Shown here piece after piece: positions 12,501-22,800 of a DNA stretch of 64,000 bases (positions within the stretch are counted from its first letter, which is position 1; each line of letters opens with the position of its first letter). The notes below the pieces were generated by a model. It searched no databases. It was not told the DNA's origin and saw only the letters and a list, made by a program, of their open reading frames with translations. The stretch is from Pithys albifrons albifrons (taxonomy: Eukaryota; Chordata; Aves; Passeriformes; Thamnophilidae), in assembly GCF_047495875.1 (NCBI RefSeq), contig NC_092497.1, positions 65,495,492-65,559,491 of the forward strand. Reading direction: 5' to 3'. A program made the translations under genes and the position numbers.

Positions 12501-13673
12501 GCAATAGATAGACATAATGTATCTTCTTCAAAAGCAGCCCTGTTCCAATTGGAGGGAAATCAGTGAAGAAATTCTCTGGTGGTGAAAGGGGTAAAATAAC
12601 TTTGAAATCCATGGAGCTGAAATAATTTACATTAGCATCACTAATTTCAACTACTTTCAGTCTTGATAACATTGAGAAAAAGGCATTTCAAAGACAAACA
12701 TAGATTCAGCTTCTGTTTAAACCATTGCCAATTTTCTTCTGTAAGCCTAATTGTAAAAGTCTTTTGCTTTCCATTTAGTGCCACGGGAAAAGGATAAAAG
12801 GTCAGAATCATAAGCTAGAGCAAGGAAGACTCAAGTTGCATATTGCAGGGGGAGGGAGGATTACTGGGAGAGTGGTACAACACTGTCCCAGGTTGTCCAT
12901 AGAGGCTTCAGCTCTGCTATGATCAACAAAATCCATTTGGATTGCCATTTGTCTCCATCTGGTTAACGGCTCTATCTGTGTAAGAAGTGTAATTTTGTTC
13001 ATCACATGGTCACTGTCCTATGCATATCTGTCTGGACAATACAGCCTAGTGCCATCCATGTCTGCACATACAAGGGCTACACAGTTTAATTTTTTCACAG
13101 TGGGACTCCAGAAGGTAGCACAGACCTACAGAGTTAGGAGGGAAAAAAAGTCTGTGAAAGAACCAGACCTCCTGGTTCAGTTGACATATATCAGAATATA
13201 TATAAATTCTTTTATATAAGAAAATGCAGCATAAAGACGTATTTCAGCTTAGAGACTCACAGGCTGCTCAGACAGAAGCAGTGTGGCAACACAGCACATA
13301 ACTCTCTCCAGTGTGATGAGGAAGGCAGAATGAAGGCTTGAGGGGTGTAATGCTGGAAAGTTACTCTGAAACTCTGTCATAAAGTACACCCACAGTTCAG
13401 CTACAATTCCTCATTTGGGACTGCTGGAGTCACCTACCTTTCCTTGTCTGTAAGGGAGTTTCTAGGCTCACAGCTTCAGGGGACGTGTGGACACATTCAT
13501 TGTGTACATCTGCCATGTGAGTTTCAACTCCGGATTAAGCAGTCCCATTCACCCTGTTTCATTCCTGGCCACATTTTTCTGCCTTCTGCATTGGGAAAGA
13601 ACACAATTTATTTCTCCAGACTGAGAAACTGCTCTAGTGTAGTGACTGGCAGGGTCAGGTCACCAGTCTGGTT
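6561..13673. other. Intergenic DNA between ERMP1 and the SLC16-type gene, first part
   Basis: About 7 kb of AT-rich sequence with no supported gene. I see a 13-base tandem duplication (gcctcactttatc) at about 10815-10843, a small agaaactgtt repeat near 9768-9792, and a somewhat more GC-rich stretch at 9525-9725 that could be an old retroelement piece I cannot name. Open frames here, including a 178-codon one at 7605-8141, are AT-rich and lack coding character. Confidence 0.6.
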
Positions 13674-13815
13674 CACAGAATCACAGACTATTCTGAATTA
13701 GAAGGGACCCACAAGGATCATCGAGTTCAACTCTGAAGTCAATGGCCCATACAGGGGATTGAACCCATGACCTTGGCATTATTACAACCAAGTTTGAACC
13801 AACTGAGCTAATTTC
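13674..13815 (-). mobile_element. tRNA-Ile-derived SINE with CR1-like tail (TguSINE1-type)
   Basis: Read on the minus strand, the 5' part resembles an isoleucine tRNA: TAGCTCAGTTGGTT (A box), TAATAATGCCAAGGTCATGG across the anticodon/variable region, then GGGTTCAATCCCC (B box). It then continues into 'tcgatgatccttgtgggtcc' and ends 'tctgtgattctgtgaa', the 3' end of CR1. This tRNA-Ile/CR1 fusion is the described structure of the passerine SINE TguSINE1. The tRNA half is too degenerate to be a working tRNA gene. Confidence 0.8.
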
Positions 13816-14154
13816 AGGTTCACTGCATGAAAGCCCACATGATAGCAGGAAGGTGAAGTAGGAATGGCAACCTTTCTATCAGCAGTGCACACTTAGAACA
13901 CTTCAAAAACCACCCCATAATTTTTCTTTGCCATGCTTTTGACTTCTGCAGCCCTACAAAACAGTGAAAGAAAATTAGCATGTCCACATGAACTTGCTGG
14001 TTTTCCACTTTAAATACACCAAAAATATGGAATATATCTGCTTCTTGTTAATGCAGATCAACTGACTGTATCTACTTCCCCTTAACACACACAGAGTACA
14101 CAGATTCCTGATCAGTAAATAAAAAGATTACAAAAAGCCAGAAGCTACTGTAAC

Positions 14155-14205
14155 ATCCCCTCCTGTACCCACCCCTATCCCCACCCCCACCCCCTCCCAC
14201 TACTA
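14155..14205. repeat. C-rich low-complexity tract
   Basis: A cytosine-rich run with irregular 'ccacccc' repeats ending in 'cccctcccac'. No other function is visible. Confidence 0.7.
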
Positions 14206-16019
14206 CAATAGCAGGCTATAGCCACCACAAGCTTATTGCAAGGAAAATTGGTAGGAAGCAGAATCAGTTACAACAAACTAGCAGTGAGAGCTGGAAGAGA
14301 AAAGCTTTATGAGGTCCAGCAGTATATAAGGAATTGTGGGCCCTTAAATTGCACAACGAAGGGACTGCTCTGGTGTGATAAAAGGGTCTGAACATGTATG
14401 TATCAGGCTTGACTCCTGGAGACCATATTCAAGCTTCCTAGCATTTCTGTAGTTGCTGCAGGCTATGTGATGCGTAGCTGTAGCCAACATCTACCCAACA
14501 GCACAACCATAGAGAAGCCACAAATCAATTTCTGATTTAAATAAACATTGACAGTAAATACCACAGAACAGAGAGTTTGAAGTCAGATGACACATCTGAA
14601 CTTTCTGATTGGTCCAACAGTTGAGTTCAATAAAAACTGTGTACAAGTACAGGGCAGATATGTTAGAAAATTTGCCTTCCTCCTCGTTTCCTTCGTCCAT
14701 TCTTGATTTTTCTTTCTCTGATCTCTAGTCAGGACAGAACTTTGTTTCTCTGAGTGTAGGTGGAGTCAAGTGACTTTTGAAGAGGGGAGGAGGGGATTAA
14801 TATAAAATCTGATGGTTTACAAATCCTGAATGAGACAGATGGGTTTGTTCAAATAGCCAGATGGTAGTTCAGATGAGAAAGATGACCTGGTTATTTGCAG
14901 CACAACTTGAGAACTTGCTTACAACTGAAAGATGAAGGGAGGTGAAGGAAGAGCTTCATATCCCATACAAGCCTTGGTTACCTGAGTAAGGTATTTTCTT
15001 GTTACTATATTTGATTTTTGTTACTTCAAATTGATTGATTGCTCAGAGCATTTAACTCCTCTTTTCAGCCCTGGTATGCTCTGTCAATAAATGGTGTTAG
15101 AGATCATAGTTAGAAAGGAGAATTTAATTAATAGTTCCTCCTGAATTTGTATCTGAAGAGCAGTAACCAGTACAGATCTGTTGTATTTGAAGTCATAGTT
15201 GCAAGTGAGCATCAGCAGAGCTAGTCTGAGCATTAGAAGACCATAATGTATCTGACTGCGACAAACATAGTAAGTACCTCTTCCTTCGCTGTGTGAAGGA
15301 AATTTCAGCATAATTTACAATTGATTTCCTTATTTCTATATTTCTTCTAATACAATGATTAAAATTATTATATTAGTTATTCTGCTGTCAATTTATTAAA
15401 AATCTACTCTGTATGTAGTTTTATGTAATTCCTATTTCAAGGTATCAGCCTTTGGTAAAAGTCATTTTGCGTCTGTGTACATCAAGTATGTTTTTCTTCC
15501 TTTTCTCTCTCTCTCTCTATTTTTTTTGATAAGTCTAAATCACAGATTAATGTACGATACTTGTACTGTAAACCCAAACCAAACCCTCACAAACAAGTCA
15601 TGTTTTTATATCTAAGTGTGGAAAGACTTAATACTTGCCTTTTTTGTCTTTCTGGAAAACCTGTTTCTGTAAAGTATCACCAGCTCACAAGGAGTCCACT
15701 CAGCCTTTAAGAGAAAGTGAATATAGTTTGTCTGAGGAGTTCTGTGTATGAGTTGCATTAAAAGAAGAAGATTAGGGTTCATATCAATAACAGTCTTTTC
15801 CTGATTCCACCACTCGGTTGTTCTGCAATGTGAAGTAAATGTATTAAACTCATTTGCTCTTTTGTGAAAAGCAAATTAGAACATGGAACACAAGATAAGC
15901 AAGTAAAACAAGTATCAGTCTTCACAAGTTTCTGTGGCACCCTAAAATGCAAGCAGTCACATAAGCGTTTTAGAATTTATTTTTATTACTGTTTGATAAG
16001 CCTTTTGAGTCATTGACAT

Positions 16020-16660
16020 GAACCAAGCAGAAATAGCTTGGAGAACTTGTAGAGCATGAATAAACACCTGCAGTGCCTCAGAAAGTGCCTGCTGCTCTTG
16101 CTGATGGACACATCAAGCATAGATGACAGCATTGTGGCTTTCCTGATTGAAGCCCCTGTCTCACAGAGCATCTGTTCCAGCTGCTGTGACAAATCTTGGA
16201 GGTAGTAGTCAGTGGGATGCCAGACAGACTGCTGATTCTTCCAGACATGGCTTTACATTCTTTGAGGGATCTCATGTATTGATCAGACACAACAGGAAGA
16301 GCAGATTCCTTTCAGATCTTTCCTCCTTTCTTTTAAAAGGCTAGTTTCAGGGAGAAGATGAGAAAGTAAAGGTATTAAAACCTTACTGTTTACCATTACA
16401 CAATAGCTAAGAGAAAAAGGAAATCCTGTGTAGGTTTTTTCTGCTTAGTTTTTTGTTGTTTTTTTTTTTTTTAATTACATCAACTTATAATAAACTTTCT
16501 CTTGCAAGTGAAGGAGGAATAAAGCAAACCATGGTGTCAGAAACATGGTCACCCATTGCAACATCAATGCTTTCTTCCACTCTGTTCAGGCATTCCAACA
16601 ATTCCCTACAGTATGTAGCTGCACTGCTTTCAAATCCATAGCGTTGCTGGGAGATAACTA
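16020..16660 (-). pseudogene. Possible frameshifted gene remnant of unknown identity
   Basis: On the minus strand two neighbouring blocks read like protein. The upper block (about 16660-16485) gives a 61-residue frame with YGFESSAATYCRELLECLNR. The lower block (about 16330-16020) is readable only by switching frames: SDQYMRSLKECKAMSGRISS, then DLSQQLEQMLCETGASIRKA, then QQALSEALQVFIHALQVLQA. The glutamine/leucine-rich helical look and frame switches suggest a decayed coding sequence. I do not recognise the parent. It could be chance. Confidence 0.3.
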
Positions 16661-17184
16661 CATTAATCATGCAAAAGAAACAGTAAGTTCATTTTGGAGT
16701 TACACACACCTCTGTAATCATTAAAATGTACTCTGAGGGCTGAATTCTGAGGAGTCACATGAAAGATGTATTTGTGGTAAGGAAAAATGCTGTTCATTTA
16801 AGTTTTGTGAGCGGTAGGGCCTGATTTATATTCCTCCTGAAGAAACCTGATGAAGGTGAAGGGTGCCAGGTGGTGTCAGGAAGTAGTAGATTTTATCATG
16901 CCTGGTCTGGGTGCTGCCTGATAAGTAGCAAGATTTCTCCTATCTGTCTTGTGGCAAAAATTATAATCCCTTGCCCAGGCATGTCAATGCAGAATGCAGA
17001 AATATCAGTATCACTCTGCCTAGGCAGGCTCATTTAGCCTGAGTCTTGCATCTTCTTTATATTTTTCAGGGCCTCAAACAAAATTATGATCATGCTACTT
17101 GATCCCAGCAATAACAGAAGACATGGCTACAGCTTGATCTAGTTTCCGTTTTTTATTATAGTATCTCAGCACTAATACTTACCA

Positions 17185-17375
17185 GCTAGGGTTGGAAAGT
17201 ATTAGCATTTCCAGCCTTAAAAAAATGATGACCTTTGAAAGTATTACCTGCATTTGCCAACTGAGAAAACAGGCACAGCAAGATCAAACAACTTGCTTAA
17301 GGTCACCCAGGAACTGTGGGAATGAAACCCAGATTCCTTCACATAGACCTCAGCCACAAGGCAGTCCTCCCTCTC
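17185..17375 (-). repeat. MIR-like (CORE-SINE) relic
   Basis: The plus strand reads 'gccaactgagaaaacaggca' then 'acttgcttaaggtcacccag' then 'gaatgaaacccagattcc', which is the reverse complement of the MIR core and its tRNA-derived part. Old and diverged, as expected of an amniote-wide relic. Confidence 0.65.
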
Positions 17376-19361
17376 TTGTGGCTGTTCTAAGATTTTTCAG
17401 GATGTTGTCTGAGTTGTGCAACTCATTAATCTGTCTGGCTACGTCTGTCCTGCAAGTGTGTCTAGTGCCCCATGTTAGTCCTGACACATGTCAATGGAAT
17501 GATTTTGCTTCTGATACCTACAAGTCTCTGATGGCTTCTTTTCCCCACCCTGCTGGAGTGCTTTAGGTCCTCCTGAGATCATGCACCTCAGTGAAGCAAA
17601 TCACAGGACTAGTAACTGCTGCTTTGTACTGGATAATTTCTAGTGATATGGATTTCCTTAATCCTCTTTTTTTCCCCAACTGCACACAGGGAAGATAATT
17701 TTAAGTGTAGTGTGTCCTCAGCTATCTCAAGCTCTCATTCTCCCTCTGAGAGAGGAGTGCCATGTCTTTTTTGGTCTTCTGCATTTTGTACAATATGCTT
17801 GCTCAGAATTTAGGGTCCATGAAGGAACCAGAAAAATGTATGAATGTCTCCCTCCCTTAGCCAGATCCTGTGTCCTCCATGCACTGCATGATTACTCCAA
17901 GTTTGCCACAAAACTTCTAAAGGGAAATATGCTTCTTCAATTATGTGTTTAATAAGATGTTCTTGCCTATTAAGATACCTTTACAAGGAAGCATATACCC
18001 CATTTTGGGAAAAATACTTGGCAGTGCAGAAGCCACTAATGTTTATAATTGCTAAAATGTTGAGGACCCTAAAATTCTTATGCAGCATTGCTTGCAAGTC
18101 AGTCACAGCTATATTGGCTCAGGCCAAGAGGAGATCTTTAAGATTAAGAATAGATTAAGCATAAAGTAATACTTCCCAATTTCAGTCTAGTTGCATCTTG
18201 GACACTTTCTGAACCAATGGCCATTTTTAAGCATTTGTTAATCCCTGATAGTTTTTTTACAGCACAGATTTATCAAATATTTCCATGTGAAGTTCAAGTA
18301 TCCACAGTCTTATGTATAGGGAAACTCCAAAGTTTCACAGTGTACAGTCAGTCCCCAGATGTCCAGCACCATATCTCATACTGGTTCCCCAATTCACTCC
18401 TCAGAGACCACAGTAACATCAAGTTTCATGCTGAATACCAGTTTTGAGATTACACACATCCTTTTTACACACGGAGAAAACAAGTTGCCACTGAAATTAC
18501 TGAGAAAATATTGTAATGGTTCTGAATTGAGATTTGCTTACAACAACAGCAAGAAATTATGAGTTTATACATTCACACTCTTTAGCAGAAGTTGCTACTT
18601 CCCATAGGATTTTTAGTGACAAAGCATAAACAATAAAAACAAGGCTTGCAGTATTCCTGTAACTTATGCAATGATTAAATGAAGAGTGTCAAGATTGAGA
18701 GAATCCCATAGTCAATATCTTCAACTGGAATACTTTTGTTTTAAAATGTCATTTTGATATTTGCCAAATGGAAGGTGAAATATTTTTCTGAGAGGCTGCT
18801 ATTTCAGGAATGAAAAGTCCACTAAATTCAGACTTCCAGATAAGTGAAGTAGCTTCCATTTATTTCTATTTATGTGGATACCCAGAATATTAAAATGGAC
18901 ATATTTCCTGTCCTTTTAACATTGGGAATATTTTCTTTTTTTCTATCTCAACTTCTGTCACAATACTAATACCACCCATAGGGGCAACTTGGCAAATATA
19001 GTAATGATTCATCTATACACACAAAATTATGATAAGAGGCTGATGGGGAAAAACAACCATCTTGATGGCTTTAAAAGTAATGAAATTGATTGTAATGCCC
19101 AGGGAATATTAGGAAGTATGGTATCCTATGAGGCATTTTATTTTCTGTTTACTATTATGTATTGGTTTGAAAAATGGGTGGGATAAGTTTTTTGAATTTA
19201 CTAGAAAGGGTAGGATCCTGGGCCTGTATTTGAAAAATCTTCATATCTGTATCCTTTTCCACAGTCTTCTCTCCTATGTTCACACCTGTGTCCTTCTTTT
19301 TTCTGCACTCTGTAGTTGAGTAGGGTGGTTTTTTTTTGGTTTTTGGAGTTTTTTGTGGGTT

Positions 19362-19378
19362 TGTGTGTGTGTGTGTGT
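19362..19378. repeat. (TG)n microsatellite
   Basis: About eight TG units, followed by a tgttt-rich run; 190 bases upstream of the probable acceptor of the first SLC16 coding exon. Confidence 0.9.
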
Positions 19379-19667
19379 TTTGTTTTGTTTTACTTTCTTC
19401 ACTCAGTCTTCTTTCTTCTGGGTCATCTGCTCCTCAGGGAATATTCTCAGTCAAACTGCTGTAATGCATATTGTATTTTAATTTGGTAGTTAATTTTAAT
19501 TTGTGTAAGCCACTCCTAGGATATTTTAATTCATTTCTTTAACAATGGTCCTTCTACCAATTTGCAGGTCTGTCAGAAATCCTCATCACCATCACTACCA
19601 CTCCAGAAAAAACAAACCAACCCAAAACCCAACCCAAAACGCAGGGAAGATCGGAGAATTAGAAAAG

Positions 19668-19869
19668 ATGCAGACTAAAGGCAGCAATCCACCAGATGGT
19701 GGATATGGATGGGTTGTGGTAGTGTCAGCCTTCATGGTGATGGGCCTCACTGTTGCCGTTCTGAAGACTTTTGGTCTGTTTTTTGTTGAAATCCAGCAGC
19801 ACTTTGATGGACTGGCAAGCACCACTTCCTGGATCACATCAGTAACTATTGCCATCTTTCATTTAGGAG
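19668..19869 (+). CDS. SLC16-like coding exon 1
   Basis: Residues 1-67 plus one base. It encodes the N-terminus, helix 1 and the start of helix 2 (WITSVTIAIFHLGG). The donor is GAG|GTAGGT. The exon probably begins at 19568 after TTTGCAG, with about 100 bases of 5' UTR. Confidence 0.88.
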
Positions 19870-22800
19870 GTAGGTAGAAATGCTCCTCTAGCATTTTATT
19901 TTAATATATAACTACCAAAGCAAGTTAGAAAAGCTTCCTTAAGAAAAAGCCCAAACCAAAAATATGTAAAGACAAGACTTCCTTCTTCTCTCTCTACAGA
20001 AAATGCGAAAATTTTCTTATAGAAAATTGGCCTTTGCTGCCTCAGATATGGAATTGGTTAATAACAGCACTTGAGATACACAGGAATCTGATTGCCTTAA
20101 AGAACTTCATGTACCTAAACTCACGATTCAGTTTTGCTACAGGCTTTGAGTTAAACACATTGGAGATAATTCTAATAACCACAGAGCTTGCTGAATCAAG
20201 CTCTTAAACCAGTTTGTGCAAGTTCACTGATTTCAGAGGGACTGTCACTTTTTCAAAGTACTTTAAAACATAACCACTATGACCCAGTCTAGCAGATGAA
20301 CCATCTGCTACCAAAATGATGATTCTCAGTCCTGCTTTCTCGCAGTTCTCCCTTCTGTCTTTGTCAAGATCCCCCTTCTTTGGATGTATTGCCAGTTCCA
20401 AGTCATTGATCTAACAGAAAACTCAGAGTTAAAAAGAAAAAAATCCGTTCCCTAGAAGAGAGCACAAGAAAGACAAGACCATGCAAGCAGAGAGCAGGGG
20501 AAGAGGGAGTGAACTATCCCAGTCAAAGGCAATGAACTATTGGTGCAGGTCAAATACCACATCTCACCAAATGAAGGAGGGAAAAATATGAAACATACTG
20601 CACTTGACTCAACTTGATTGTTTAGAGAGTCCCTCGTGCCCTTGTAAATGGCATGATCCCTCACATAATGATGAGGATTCTAAACATGTGCAGGCCTGAA
20701 TTGTGCAGAATTTGTGAAGTCTGCTCTACGTATTCTCATACAGATACATGGTTGCAATAGAGAAATATCCTTACATAATAAATGCTATCATAATTTTGTT
20801 TGTGAACACACTTCATTGCATAGACACTATATAATTATATGCATCCTACTCAGTCCACACCTATCAGTATTACTGCTTGGAACTGCAGAACTTCCAAACA
20901 CTATGAGCAACTGATCTTTCTTTGAAAAACATATTCAGAGAATAAAAGAATAATCCAAAGTCAAAGGATAAAGCAAGTCATGGGTCGAAAAGATTTATCA
21001 GTTCCATAAACTGCTATCCTTGATGCCTGTTTTGCAGTGACAGAAATTACTGAAAATTTAAAAAAAAAAGAAAAAAAAAGAAAAAATCATTGAAGAACTT
21101 ACTTCACAGATGACAGAAATTAATAAATGGTAATGTATCAGTTTGGTTTACAAATTAGACCTGTCTCTGACTGATTGCAATACTGTTTTGTCATTCAGGC
21201 ATGCAAATCTAATGAGAAAAAAAAGCTAGCATGGGAGGATAAAAGAGCTCCAAGTCCTGTTTTAGTTAGGTTTTGGTTTGGTTTCAACACATATTAACAT
21301 TATATAGGAATGTGTCAAGGGATAGAGCATATTAAACAATAATATCAAGTACAGACCAGCAAAACTGCATTTACTTAGCCAGGTGTGAGGCTGGTCTACT
21401 TCCAAGAAGGCAGCTATAATTTTCAGCAGAAATTGGTTTTCATCCTTTGAAATCCTATGAAAATAACCCTCCTCCAGTAAATGCAGCTTGATGGCCAATC
21501 TCTCTGTGGAGTAGTTTTTGTCTCAAGTTAATACATAATGGTCCTCATCTTCTCGTGCCTTTGATTCATTTATAGGGATCAGAAGACTTTCTGCACAAGA
21601 TCATCTGAGCCTCCAGTTCTTTGAGCATCTTAGTCTTTCTTAATGTGTTCCTCTGGGAAACATTCAGTGTCATTTGGCTCTGTATCAAGGATGATCATTG
21701 AATTATTAGTTTTTCCTCTTTGGATCTTTTCAATAACAGCTCTGCCTCTTGTATGGAAGGAGACCATGTGCTTCTGCTCGCAAGGTCTGCATTTGCAATG
21801 GGCTGTTCAGCTTACCACAGCAAGGATTGTCCATATCACATTCACATGATTTCTCTTGGTATTGATGTACACCTCCCACAACCTTTCTTTTTGCACTGTG
21901 ATTATCATCCCTTTCCATTGCTTGTAAGTTTTCTGTGTGTTGCCCTTTATCCTTTCAGGCTCTGGAGTCAAGCTATTTTCCCCATTTCCAGTTCTGTGGC
22001 TAGCTTCTTTCTCCTGCTACCCTGCATTCAATTTCAGCCCATCTATTTTCCTTATTCACCATTTTAAAACTGGGTTTTGGTAGTATTTCTGCTCTAACTG
22101 CAGATCTTCCCTTGTCTTTAAGCACTTTCATGGAAGTATCCTGAGTCTACTTTTTTTATTTTCATCATAATGTATGGTTCTCCAACTGTATATGCTTTAT
22201 CATGTCTCATCCACTAAATCTTACAGACTATGACTGAATTTAAGTGTAATTTTTACATGTTTATAAAATTATCATATTTTTGCCATAAATGCTGATGAGA
22301 CATCTGGGGTTTGTATAAATTCTGCCACGTTTGTCTGCTGTCAGACAACGTATATTCTGCACATTTTACAGCCATTAGTACCCTGCCAGGTGTATTTCAC
22401 TCCTCCTAGTTACCAAATTATCTTAATTCTGATCTTAATACAGGTAAACCTACAACGACCTACCTGTACAAAATACTATGAAACCTTCCTCGCTGACTGT
22501 CCTCTCTTCCTTGTCTTCCTACTTATTTTAGTTTACAAGCATGGTCCTCGTTAACTGAATTCCATTTTATCCACAAACTCCAATTAAGGGATTGTAGGGA
22601 GCAGACTCATGCCAGATGGTACTTGGGAGCCCCCTAGTGGCCATGGCTATTAAAAGAAATCCTACGGCCCTTACCTCCTCTGCGATGCTGATAGAAAAGC
22701 CGGCAGGCAGTACAATTGATCCTTAATTAGGCAAAAATATCCCTGACATTTCAGGTGTTCCCAGACAGTGACTAGAGATCAAAGCAGTTGCTGCACCTTC

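Larger units (their letters stand above)
13816..19567. other. Intergenic DNA between ERMP1 and the SLC16-type gene, second part
   Basis: AT-rich. It contains the C-rich tract at 14155, a (tc)n run at about 15505-15520, the possible pseudogene at 16.0-16.7 kb, a MIR-like relic at 17.2 kb and a (tg)n run at 19362-19378. The 5' exon(s) and promoter of the downstream SLC16-type gene must lie here or further upstream, but I cannot place them. Confidence 0.55.

Noticed and set aside
13730..13815. A tRNA-Ile gene on the minus strand
   Set aside because: The acceptor stem and anticodon arm are degenerate and the sequence runs directly into a CR1 tail, so it is a SINE.
19545..19667. In-frame upstream ATG for the SLC16-like protein
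   Set aside because: It lies before a likely splice acceptor at 19567 and would add a low-complexity HHHHYH segment not expected in the family.
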